Assembly (NCBI GenBank): GCA_020636325.1
Contig: JACJYC010000002.1
Span: 1,029,501 to 1,093,500 of the forward strand
Reading direction: 5' to 3'
Source of the DNA: Lewinellaceae bacterium
GTDB lineage: Bacteria > Bacteroidota > Bacteroidia > Chitinophagales > Saprospiraceae
DNA length: 64,000 bases
This document shows positions 43,901 to 51,500 of this stretch, piece by piece. The notes below the pieces were generated by a model. It searched no databases. It worked only from the letters and a program-made list of their open reading frames with translations, and was not told where the DNA came from. Both the position numbers and the translations under genes were made by a program. Numbering within the stretch: the stretch's first letter is position 1; the number at the start of each line of letters is the position of its first letter.

Positions 43901-45166
43901 GACAACCTCTGCAGCAACTGTGAAGAGAACGTCATGCTGATGGGTGGCGTCTCCACTACGGCAAGCAAGATGGTGTCAGGCGTCAACGTTGCCCTCCACG
44001 GACCGGCAATGGATGAATCCATGGATACGCCCGACAACGGATTGTACGCCTTTGAAGACGTAAACGTCGGCGGACCGTATACCATCAGGCCGGCCAAGGA
44101 CGGCGATGACCACAACGGTCTGTCGACCATCGACCTGATCCTGCTGCAACGCCACCTGCTGGGCAACCAGTTGCTGGAATCGCCGTACCTGCTCATCGCA
44201 GCCGACGTGAACAACAGCGGTAACATTACCACGCTGGATCTGATCGAACTGCGCAAGCTGTTGCTGGGCAATATCGACCAGTTCCAGAACAATACCAGCT
44301 GGCGGTTCGTACCGAAGTCGTTCGTCTTCCCGAACCAGATGAACCCATGGCAGACCACCTTCCCTGAAGCCATCACGGTACAGGAAGTGACCTCTTGCAT
44401 CCACGATCTCGACTTTGTCGCGATCAAGATCGGCGACCTCAACGGTTCGGTTGTCGCCAACGCCCTCGAAGGCGAAGTGCGCAACCTGGACGGCGACGGA
44501 ATGGGGCTCAACGTGGAAGACAAGCTGCTGACGCCGGGCGAGACGTACAAGATCGACTTTACAGCTGACCAGCTCAACCGCTTCGAAGGATTCCAGTTCA
44601 CCCTGAACTTCGATAACTCGGCCCTTGAGCTGCTGGAAGTGGAACACGGCTTCGTACAGGAAGAACATATCGGTACCCGCTACGCGGAAGAAGGACTGCT
44701 GACATTCAGCTGGAACAAGACGGCGCAACACAAAGGCCTGAATGCCGGAAAAGCGTTCAGCCTGGTGTTCAGGGCGAAAGCCGCGGTACGGATCAGCGAA
44801 CTGCTTTCGGTAAGTTCGAGGATCACACAGGCCGAAGCCTACGACAACGGTTTGAATGCTGTTCCGTTCAACCTGACATTCAGCAAGCAGCCGATAGCGG
44901 CAAACGGGTTCGAACTGCTGCAGAACGCACCCAACCCATTCCGGGAACTGACCACGATCCAGTTCGTGATTCCGGAATACGGAGAAGTTGAGTTTACGAT
45001 ACACGATGTGACGGGCAAGGTGGTACTCCGTCAGAATGCCGGGTTTGCAGCCGGACGCCATCAGTTGGTGGTGGATGCCGATATGCTGCCCGCGGGCGTG
45101 CTGTACTACACCGTTACTTATAAAGGACAAACGGCTACCCGTAAAATGGTGGTCATCAAGAGCTAA
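31853..45166 (+). CDS. Giant T9SS-exported modular surface protein, C-terminal piece (4437 aa)
   Basis: Genuine coding starts near 31922; the GTG at 31853 lies in a corrupted tract. Modules by ORF residue: SdrD_B (24-125), two DUF11 (131-423) with Asp-rich linkers, SprB-like repeats (425-813), Ig-like and SprB units (814-1123), four DUF11 (1124-1688), fifteen Cys/Asp-rich CDDNGTP repeats (1689-3243) interrupted by one SdrD_B (nt 39280-39620), then a long region shared with the next gene (3244-4020). Last come a dockerin-like module (about 4083-4140, two Ca-loop helices ending in LLGN), a cohesin-like module (about 4208-4347, GFQFTLNFDNSALELLEVEHG) and a type A T9SS sorting domain (about 4350-4437, NAPNPFRELTTIQF ... 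RKMVVIKS). The outer surface is its expected location. Confidence 0.88.
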   Translation: MIRSRRRMARRRYYQTMGTSAGGDGDGQQDSGEPGISGVTVSLYEDANNDGTPDGAPIATTTTDGNGYYSFEDLAPGSYIVGFDTPTGYTPTTANVGNDATDSDNVGGYTGTIVLDSGENDDTNDAGFHNTADLSLIKTVNDATPNVGDVVTFTITVSNAGPDAATGVSVEDLVPNGLSNVANISNGGVLSGSTITWSGLSVGIGSSITLTFDATVEAPGAGISYVNVAEITTSDQYDTDSTPGNGADTTPGGGIGSEDNDGTQDFNDEDDGDDAVVTPEQADLSLIKTVSDAVVHVGDAVTFTITVSNAGPDGATGVSVEDLIPTGFGNIVNISNGGTLSGSVITWDNLSIAANGSISLTFDATALPAGDYVNIAEISDADQYDSDSTPGNGADTTPGGGIGSEDNDGTQDFNDEDDGDDAFVCTLTLDETHTDVTCNDDAGTSNNGTIDLIVTGGNSPYTFAWSNSATTEDLTGLTSGTYTVTVTDVNGCTETLSITIDQPEQLVLTETHVDVTCNDDAGTSDDGSIDLTVTGGTGTYTYAWSNSATTEDLSNLAAGTYTVTVTDASGCSAELTITIDQPEQLVLTETHVDVTCNDDAGTSDDGSINLTVTGGTGTYTYAWSNSATTEDLTGLAAGTYTVTVTDASGCSAELTITIDQPEQLVVTAESVTDVACFGDETGEITLSVTGGTAPYTYDWADLAGSDDPADRTGLAAGTYTVIVTDAHGCSATIDVTIEQSPDLVIDLASTVITDVNCNGDASGAIDLTVTGGVTPYTFEWSNESTTEDITGLTAGTYTVTVTDANGCTETATFTLEEPTALEVDIDAESEVLCFGESTTLTAVASGSVEPYTYLWSTNESTVSITVQPDVTTTYSVTVTDANGCSASAEIEIVVNALPELTVSATGGLTEFCVDANPVTLVGTPAGGTFSGPGVTGNTFDPAQAGVGTHIITYSYTDENGCSNEATVELTVLELPEVSLEQAGPFCFDDEPTQLVASPLGGTFNGPGVTSTGLFTPSIAGVGTHTISYTYTDGNNCDETVSIQVTVNPTPVMTVTEVVPASCAGNNGSITVDVTSGTQPYTITWSNSATGNTISGLAPGTYSATVTDANGCSDEITVEVVQECFDLALNKVVSSAAPYLPGQPVTFTITVFNQGNIDATNVEVTDYIPAEFTVTGGGWTVAGNLATTVIPSLPAGQQQSVTITFLIDPDFGGGNITNYAEISGAENALGLTDEDSEYNQINGDDAGGLPNSPADDYVLGDGTGAVNSGDAAGDEDDHDPAQIFVEAIIDLELTKAVSDPTPFVGDVVTFTITVTNNGPANATGVIVQDIVPNGYTNITNISNGGNVTIGSTTSVVIWNSVNVPVGETLTFTFDATVGPTGIYDNCAQIFTANQSDSDSTPGNGFDTGEDDSDCVEVEPIQIVDIELDKAVSNETPDVGTTVTYTITVTNQGPSIATNVVVADQLPSGLDYVSHTGTGYNPATGLWTIPTLGINATATLTITALVLPEGNYDNCAEVMAQDQQDVDSTPGNGVNTGEDDSDCAPIEPNPIIDLELEKSVDRDIVSVGETINFTVALTNNGPSTATGVIVSDPLQAGFLYSSHSTTAGSYNPATGEWNVGTLAAGQTIYLFIEVEVGTESDYCNLASVAAANEDDIDSTPGNLVDTDLDGDFSDDDGDEDDGDGLCVEVLCDIFVQLVNTECDDNGTPFDPSDDQYFVDVIVTGNSTGNSGWTATVGSTVLTTTGVYGQLTHFGPFNIFGNDDLSGDISLWVHDNDKNACREIVDIDAPEPCSEACDIDPVLVEVGCDDNGTPANTADDRYYFEVTVNGTNGTTWTATINGDVYYTGQTYPRTLRYEYFNIADGPVTVVFTDDERGCTAEITVTPPPPCPPACAVDAIVQGEPVCSDAGTGTDPSDDFYAFTVLIQGSSTNGNIWFDNLGNTGQFNQTFVYNVAAGENAVITIFAAGTQGCSKTIILTAPATTCSNDCELLATLTSTDCNNNNTANNPADDTFTLTVNVSSVNATSTGWTATVSGIGAQQTFSGTYPGSFTSNPMLIGNGQSTVSVVVRDNADPNCVSVITVTPPPACSDQCGLVVSQPETAECDNNGTDFNPSDDSYIFTLDISGSNLGGNGWVATVTTNGGTYNYSGSYGEFTFGPYNILTDGNATVIITDALDPNCTTSWNVQAPATCSDQCQIVLEPLDVVCNDNGTPYNGADDYYEVVVNVIGYNTSGSWISGGTNGSFGINVFGPYALGSVANISVRDILDATCNASIQVIIPNEACDKCLIDYNVSNIQCNGQGTANSGDDTYTYVLTVSGVNDFSSCWKWVDAFGNVLFTGQYGVPYQFGPFPISGGAKNMKILDCGNGGCQVNVHVDAPAPCSPTCTLAATYELTGNCDDNGTPTDFTDDLYSVSVTVTGSNAGSGWTAYQGANVIGSGQYGVPVSIGQVSLPLAIEIRDNNEPGCSMILNMVNDQLAAIGDYVWNDADNDGIQDANESGVANVTVNLKDATGAVIATTVTNNEGLYSFICLEPGTYSVQFVLPDGFQFTAANQGADDGKDSDAEPAMDGMTHTVTVAGGDTNLTLDAGIIPTGECDLNIVVSNVDCNDNGTPDNPDDDTYTFSVVITGGVGTGWTATDGSGYSGAYGQPVVVGPVAANQNTLISIRDNVENSCIAVIYVDATGPCVNTECAIDVTATGTDCQEDGSYILTVDISAVNSSIGFLISVNNGPSQVGVFPATMSFPIPAGQDATVKVTDLLDANCMTTLTVEAPDCTPCNISSAAAVNVTCDDNGTTDPSDDTYTFGLLVTNSGAGDNWKATLNGQTITGAYGTPIVLGPFNVQSTATLTITGIMDADNPDCTYPTDVTVTAPTTCSGCDIVSAEVTNNGCTENDGTFTFDLLVTGLNTSGVWVATSGSIVFTGSYGTPVTSPAIPGNGQLYTFTVTDAANPGCTQTFTVQAPNCECNLHVNIFDVLCNDNGTPDTDEDDTYTFTVVVTGGTGTGWTLENDPNFGGAYGEPVVFGPFPIDMTSDLDNYDNEIVDNGDNSCFAAIYVTAPDACSTNQCHLDAEIVQVTCSDNGTANPADDYFMVKVNVTSGGLASNGYMAMLEDGTILGAGFYPDMQTYGPFFGPVTIIFMDMMNDQCTDTLSVSFENCPAVCSIDAAVSNVVCNDNGTPALPDDDTFTFDVTVTNPTGSGSWTGGGTGGTYGTTVTVGPFPLSTVEFTISDAADATCSTTVTVNPPAPVIECPEDISQILNANGELVDLICTDVDSILNNPASLEWTGVPEVINGCGITGYTFEDELEAGGTCEAAVITRTFTFTAVTGETYTCQQHITFQSTAPVVDCPLSTHWCPILEENIMLFGTDPYECTATIELPLPDITGTCSDTWSVLMEVINAQGQILYTIQPGQPRTITGVGLGDYTIRYTVSDNCGHVTVKECIFRVSDLEEPTAVCIGGLNISLGGLGISRIYATNIDNGSYDNCAIASIEVRRLYVRDPQTCDSLATPYWSEWGPYVEVNCCDAGQYVTIEMRVTDVSGLTNICWMTVLVEDKTLPYCYGLANPVVSCDDLPAGFNPYDTIQLAQLFGSPDVIDNCSAYAIELAPVVDLDECGGGVIKRRFTAVDVVGNSSMAVYEQVITIDYTMNYEIRFPKDVVTDCVDNVDTLILNKVGCDSITWTCSDEYLPVEGDECLNILRTYHVINHCEWDGVSAPIVISRDEDCDGLAGEEGVWVLRRPDTTYIDRDSLEFNLFPAQGTKGTSCDGTTNPKGYWRQSASTGYWVYTQHIKIHDTTAPEVLFNTPQPFCSDSAACEGPVVYPFTVIEACGPKGVHVSVMIDLNADGTVDADLTNAGVLFGEFPYFEIRGDFPIGSHIFRVRVQDGCNNATLALLPFEVVDCFVPDPVCYSGLIVNLAPVPDGTDADGDGDIDEGAVTVFASELAACDATDCSEPLRFSVNRVGETPDINKTSITLTCDDRYSVQVEVYVWDSALNPYAVQPDGTVGGPNYKYCEATILVQDPDNLCSNCEENVMLMGGVSTTASKMVSGVNVALHGPAMDESMDTPDNGLYAFEDVNVGGPYTIRPAKDGDDHNGLSTIDLILLQRHLLGNQLLESPYLLIAADVNNSGNITTLDLIELRKLLLGNIDQFQNNTSWRFVPKSFVFPNQMNPWQTTFPEAITVQEVTSCIHDLDFVAIKIGDLNGSVVANALEGEVRNLDGDGMGLNVEDKLLTPGETYKIDFTADQLNRFEGFQFTLNFDNSALELLEVEHGFVQEEHIGTRYAEEGLLTFSWNKTAQHKGLNAGKAFSLVFRAKAAVRISELLSVSSRITQAEAYDNGLNAVPFNLTFSKQPIAANGFELLQNAPNPFRELTTIQFVIPEYGEVEFTIHDVTGKVVLRQNAGFAAGRHQLVVDADMLPAGVLYYTVTYKGQTATRKMVVIKS
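33127..34290. repeat. SprB-like coding repeats, about six copies
   Basis: Units of about 78 aa of the form VTCNDDAGTSDDGSI ... YTYAWSNSATTEDL ... GTYTVTVTDASGC ... ITIDQPEQL. The second and third units (33360-33840) are almost identical in DNA, the later ones more diverged. SprB-type repeats are known from the Flavobacterium gliding adhesin. Confidence 0.8.
36916..41580. repeat. Cys/Asp-rich CDDNGTP repeats, 15 copies
   Basis: Each unit is about 95-105 aa: Cys, 8-11 residues, CxDNGTPxxPxDDxYxF, then V-x-V-x-G, often GWTA, a YG or AYG turn, FGPF, a T/RD-x-x-D segment with a Cys, and a closing PPxxCS. The two Cys near the start and those at the end could pair between neighbours; the DNG and DD clusters look calcium-binding. 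I cannot match this to a named Pfam family. One SdrD_B module sits between copies 8 and 9. Confidence 0.8.
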
Positions 45167-45191
45167 ATGTTTGTCCCTCATCTAACGATTC

Positions 45192-45225
45192 CCACACTGC
45201 TCTGGCGGCATGCCAGACAGTGTGG
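45192..45225 (+). terminator. Hairpin after the 27-kb gene
   Basis: CCACACTG-C-TCTGGC (45192-45206) pairs with GCCAGA-CAGTGTGG (45212-45225) around a 5-nt loop, with one bulged C. 14 base pairs. There is no T-run after it, so it may be an mRNA 3'-end structure rather than a classical terminator. Confidence 0.5.
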
Positions 45226-45283
45226 CGAATGGTTGGAAAAGGACAGACAGGTACGAGACGCGTAAATTTGTTTCATGTGAAAG

Positions 45284-45315
45284 GGGTCGGAGATTTGACT
45301 CTGACCCTCTTTTTG
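45284..45315 (+). terminator. Intrinsic terminator
   Basis: GGGTCGGAG (45284-45292) pairs with CTCTGACCC (45299-45307), including one G-T pair, 6-nt loop, followed by TCTTTTTG. The stem plus T-run fits a rho-independent terminator for the giant gene upstream. Confidence 0.65.
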
Positions 45316-45530
45316 AGCTTTACCCGGTTCCCCCTTTCAAAATATCTGCTTTAGGAGGCTCCCTACATACCATCGAATCCCGAAAAAGGATTCTGCAAAA
45401 CAGTCACATTCCATTTGCCATAAGCTCAATGCTTGTTGCCCTGGCTGCACGAGCGTAGGATGGTTGTTTATTTAAACCCAGACCCATGAATATTTTTTAC
45501 CTGTTCGAAAGAATTAATGTTTGCATACTG

Positions 45531-48500
45531 ATGAAAACTACACAAATGAGGTTTGCGCTGGGGAGCGCGCTAACCTTTATCGCAATTTTGATTGCACCCT
45601 ATTCCCTATGGTCCGAAGGAACCCGCCAGTTGGCGCCAAACCCTGATGACATTGTCATGCTGTTGATCGGTAAAAGCGATTACGGCAATTTCGCCCAATA
45701 CGGCGCACCGGTCAAAAGCCGGTTGTACATCCGGATCAAAGACCCGGGAGAGACGGTATACCTGGGGTTGTCCCGGGAGTACACCTCGAGCGGTGTCCCG
45801 GAAGCCACAGGCGCTTATGAATTCAAGATCAGGAGGGCTTCGGACGGCGCCGTTGTGCACGGCCCGTTCACCGTCAGCGCTTTCAATGAGAACGTGGCCG
45901 GCTGGTCGGATGCCTACAACGGCCCTGCCGCAATCGACGGCGTGGGCTACAACACCTCCGATCCGATGTATGTTTTCAACCCGGATCAGCCCGGGGATTA
46001 CTACATCGAATTCAACAACGTGTCCCATATCGGCTTTTGGGACATCACGGTTGCCGGTAACGGCCAGAGCCTGCCGGGCCGGGTCTATTCCATGAACTGG
46101 GCATTCCGTACCCCCAGGGCAGATAATCAATTGCCGGAATGCGTATGGGACCGCCAGTTTAACGGCAAGCTCTTTTCCTATACCGTTGACGGATTCGTTT
46201 CCAAGATCGATTTCGCCGGATCCGGATTCCAGGGCTTGTCCTTCAGCGTCGCGTTCAACCGCAAAGGCCCCGGCACCAGCGGCAACCTGGAAGAAGACCG
46301 GAAATCCGTACCCGGAGTCAACCTTTCCGGCAACGCGGCCGAACACCTGATCTTCCTCAGCGCGCCCGATGAGGCCTGTTTCCCCAGCGGCCAATGCGGC
46401 TCGGTCAATATCGATCCGAATTTCCAGTGCACCGGCGACGGCAATTATTGCCTTCCGGTTTCGGCAACGCAGCCCGGCCAGGTGGAAATTGTACTCGACT
46501 TCAACCACAACGGCGTTTACGATCCGGATCTGGATGTCCTCCTGATCCATGCTTTCGACGAAGCGCAAAACCTCTCCGCCTGCCTTTCCTGGAACGGCTT
46601 GCGCGCCGACGGGCTTGCACCTTCTTCCGGAGAAACCGTCGACCTGCTGGTCAAATACACCCAGGGCGTCCAGCACTGGGCCCTTTATGACGGGGAATTC
46701 CTCAAGAACGGCTTCTGCGTCGAAACCATCCGGCCGGCCTGCGAATTCGGCGCTTCCTCCAATAACCTTCACTGGGACGACCGCAATATTCCCATGGATT
46801 CCGGTACGGGCCAGCCCAAGGACGGACGGAACGGCTGCTCCTGCCAGAGCGACAACTGCCGTACCTGGGATAACTTTAACTCCAATACCGAAAACTGCGA
46901 CTTCATCAATGACGGCGCAACAACCGGTTACGGCGATAAAAATACCCTCAATACCTGGTGGTTTGCCAGCACCAATCAAACCCTGATCAGCAATATTCCG
47001 CTCGTCGGCGGCTCCATCGCCGGGCCCGATGAGATCTGTTCCAATACATCGGCAGAGCTCACCCTCTCCCTGAATACTTCCGCTACACCCGTCCAGATCG
47101 ACTGGATCGGCCCTGACGGCGAACTCCTCTCTACCGGCAACGGGTCCAATACCACCCTGATCGCTTCATTGCCGGGTGTTTATACCGCCGTGGTGCACGA
47201 CGATCTGGGCTGCGAGACCGAGATCACCCACGAACTGGCGGTGGTGGTTTGCCCCATCGACCTCGAACTGGACAAGTCGGCGTCCAACCTCCAGCCCGCT
47301 ATCGGTGAAGTGGTAGACTTTACCATCACCATCGATAACTACGGCCCTGGCGGCGCTTCCGGGTTTTCGATCCAGGATGTCCTGCCGCCCGGATTGACCA
47401 ACGTCACCGCCATTTCCAACGGCGGGACGCTCATCGGCAATACCATCATCTGGCAAGGCCTGGCCCTGGAGGTCGGTGAAACGATCCAACTAACGTACAA
47501 GGCCACCGTTGGCCTGGCTTTCAATTATACCAACCTGGCATCCGTTTCCTCCTCAAACGAAGAAGACGTCGATTCAACCCCCGGCAATGCCGTGGACACT
47601 GACCAGGACGGCAACGTCAGCGATGACCCCGACGATGAAGATGACGGCGACGGGGTAGTGCTGGTTCCGCAAGCCTGCGGCATCGAAGCAGCCGTCACCA
47701 ATATCCTCTGCGACGATAACGGTACCCCCGTCCACCCCGAAGACGACCGGTTCACGTTTGTCCTGACGGTCACCGGCGCCAACAACAGCCAGAGCTGGAC
47801 CTCCGCCGACCTGCCGGGCCTGACCGGCGGCGCCTACAATACGCCGATCACGGTCGGACCGTTCCCGATCGCGGATTACCCCGGCGGCATTTTCACCTTC
47901 TCCATCGGCGACAGTTTCTTCGGCAGCGCCTGTTCGACCAACCTGAGCGTAGCCGTACCGTCCACCTGTTCGGACCAGTGCGAGATCACCGCCGAAGTGG
48001 GCAATATCGAATGCCACGACAACGATACGCCGAGCGTTTCGGATGACGATTTCTATACTTTCCAGGTGCGGGTCACCGGCTTCAACACCGGAACCGGCTG
48101 GACGGCCTCCAACGGCCTGGCCGGCAACTACGGTGAATGGGTTGATTTCGGGCCCTTCTCCATCGACGACTTCCCCGCCATGGACCTGACGTTCACGGAT
48201 GCCGGCGACAACGGCTGCTCGACAACCGCCCATATCCAGGCGCCGCCGCACTGCTCCGACGATTGCGACATCGTCAGCGTCGAGATCCACGATGTCCTTT
48301 GCAATGACAACAACACGCCGACCGATCCGGCGGACGATATCTTTACCTTTACGCTGCTCGTCACCGGCTACAACACAGCCGACAACTGGGTGACTTCCAT
48401 CGGTGTCGAAGGACCTTACAACCATCCGGTTTCTTTTGGCCCTTTCCTGATCTCCGATGGCCCGGTCAGCTTTGTCGTGACCGACGGCAGCGACAGCGGC

Positions 48501-51500
48501 TGCGCTTCGAGTACCATTTTCGTAGAGCCGCCGTCCTCCTGTTCCGAACAATGCCTCATTACGCACCTGGTCACGGAAGTCGACTGCCAGGATAACGGCA
48601 CGCCTTCTGTTTCCGGCGATGACCTCTTTACGTTCACGGCCATGATCATTCCCGTCAACCATACTTCGACGGGCTGGACGGCCAGCGACGGCAGCTCGGG
48701 CGCTTACGGCCTGGCCACCTTCGGCCCCTTCCCGATCAGTGAAGGTACCCGGGTGATCACCATTACCGACGCCGAAGATCCCGGGTGCGCCTCCGTAATG
48801 GAAGTGGCTCCTCCGCCGTCCTGTTCGCCCTTGTGCGAGATCATTCAGCCGACCATCGCGAACGTCGCCTGCGACGACAACGGTACGCCGACCGACCCTT
48901 CCGACGATATCTTTACGTTTACGGTGAAGGTCAGCGGCAACAACCTGTCGGATCACTGGGTGGGCAGCAACGGTACTTCCGGCGCTTACAATACGGATGT
49001 GGAACTGGGGCCCTACGCCATTGCCGACGGCCCGGTCAGTTTTACGGTAACGGACAGCAACGACGGTTCCTGCGAATCGCCCCTGCTGTACGTCAATCCG
49101 CCGGCAACCTGTTCCGAACAATGCGCCATCACGCACACGGTTACGGAGGTCACCTGCCTGGACAACGGCACCCCGTACGACCCCTCTGACGACCAGTTCG
49201 AATTTATCGCGCTGATCATTCCGGTCAACCATACCTCCGATGAAGGTTGGGTATCCAGCGACGGCCGGGTAGGCGACTACGGCGAGTTCGAGACTTTCGG
49301 CCCGTACCCCATCGCCGACGGCCCCGTCGCCATCCAGATCACCGACGCCGGAGATGACGCCTGTACGTCGGTCATTGAGGTGAACCCGCCGGAACCCTGT
49401 TCAGACCTTTGTCTGATCAAGGCGACCGTGGTCTCCGTCGATTGCGATGACATGGGCACTATGGGCGATCCCTATGACGATACCTTTACCTATACCGTAG
49501 AGGTGACCGGCCTGAACATCGGCGAAGACTGGACGGCCAGCGACGGTACGCAGGGTACCTACGGCGAAAGCGTCGTTTCGGTCCCGTTGACCCTCGGCGA
49601 CGGCGAGCGCACCATCCAGATCACGGATACCGAAACGGGTTGCTCCACCGAGATCGATGTAGCGCCCCCGCCCATGGATTTCGATTGTCCGCCGGATACG
49701 GACCGCGGTACCCTCCGCAGGAATGTCCAGATGATCGAAGGCCGGCTGGATGCAACGGATGCCAAATTCGACAACATCGATTCCCTGTGCTGGTTGCCGT
49801 CCGCTTATTTCAACCCCGGCGACCACTACTACGACATGACTTCCTTCAAACTGGTGGAAGTGACCGAACCGAAACCGTTTACCTTTATCCTGTTCACCAA
49901 AATGAATGTAGGCGCAGGTTATCCCGACGCGCCGGAGGATATGGTCGACGGTACGGGCGGCATTTTTGCCGGGCTGTATAACTTTGACGACCCCTGTTGT
50001 TTCACCCAGGTGGCGGCGCAACGGCCGTATCCGCTGGCTGCGGGGATCATGGATAACCCGACCATCGACACCACAGGCCTCTTCCAGGGCAATTATACCG
50101 CCGTGCTGAAGATCTCGATGCTGATCAGCCCCGAGCGCGTATACACCCTGATGACGACCACCTGGTTGTCGGGCATGCTGGGCGATTATACCTGGCTCGC
50201 CGTCAACAACGATGGCCTGGTGCTGAACGTGATTTCCGGCGACGTGACCAGCCAGGTCATGCCGGAGGTTCGCATCACCCAGGACCTGATCTACCAGGAT
50301 CTGGACTACGTCCTCAACAACCGGGAAAGCTTTTTCTCCCTGGGCGAGCCGGAGTTCAACAGCTTCTGCGGATTTGACTCCCTGCTCTTTGAAGACGAGA
50401 TCAAGCCGTGGGAGATCTGCGACGATATCGACCTGGAAAGGACCTTCATGGTGCGCGATATTTTCGGGCATATGGACAGCTGCGTCCAGGAAATTACCCT
50501 GAGGCGCCCGGACCTGAACGATCTGGTCCTCCCGCCGGCCGCTGTTGTTTTCGGCTGCGGACAGACCTATGAAACACTGCCGAACGGCTTCCCGTCGCCT
50601 GAAGAAACCGGGTATCCCTACCTGCTCACCATCAACGGGTATGAAGAGCTGACCCAGAACTTCAACTACAATATCGTGGTGGTTTACAAGGATAGAAGTC
50701 AGTACCATACCGGTTTCGATACGACGTTTATCCGCCAATGGACGATCATTGACCAGTGCGATCAGGATACTTTGCTCAAATTCGACCAGCTGATCAAAAT
50801 CGGCGCCTTCTCCGCCCCGATCATCGAATGTCCGCTGAGCAACCACTATTGCCCGATCCTGGAAGAGGATATCATGCTGTTCTCTACCGATCCGTTCGAG
50901 TGTACCGGTTCGCTGGAAGCCCCCTGGCCCGTTGTAACGGATACCTGCGGAGGCGGAAACACCAACTGGGCGATCACCACGGAAATACTCTTTACCAACA
51001 CCACCGGAGATACAACCATCTTATATACCATCGGGCCGGATGACGATCGGACCGTTTCCGGCCTGCCTTTAGGAGATTATTGGTTCAGATATACCCTTAG
51101 CGATGAGGAAGGGCACCAATATCAGCATTCGTGCCGATTCCGCATTGCCGACCTGGAGGAACCGACCGCAATTTGCAAGGAACACCTCAACATCTCGCTG
51201 AACAATATCGGCTATTACCGGTTGTTCGCGGCACAGGTCAACCACGGCAGTTATGACAACTGCGGCATCGCTTCCATTGAGGTCAGGCGGCTCTATACCC
51301 GGGATCCGGTCACCTGCGATACCTTGCTGACGCCGTATTACTCCGAATGGGGGCCCTACGTCGAATTCGGCTGCTGCGATATCGGCCTCAATCAGATCGT
51401 GGTGGAACTGCGCGTGACCGATGTAAACGAGAATGTCAACTTCTGCTGGCTGTTCGTCACGGTGGAGGACAAGACGCCGCCGTTGTGCACCGGCCTGACC

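Larger units (their letters stand above)
45167..45530. other. Intergenic region between the two giant genes
   Basis: 364 nt. It holds two hairpins (listed separately), a -7-like TAAATTTG at 45263-45270 without a good -33, and no coding sequence. The first 45 nt of a possible longer N-terminus for the next gene (ATG at 45486) lie at its end. Confidence 0.6.

Noticed and set aside
18136..45166. A genuine pseudogene with four fragments
   Set aside because: Outside three short tracts the frame is intact over about 26 kb with strong coding constraint, and all breaks coincide with repeat-derived garbled sequence, so assembly error is more likely; resequencing would decide.
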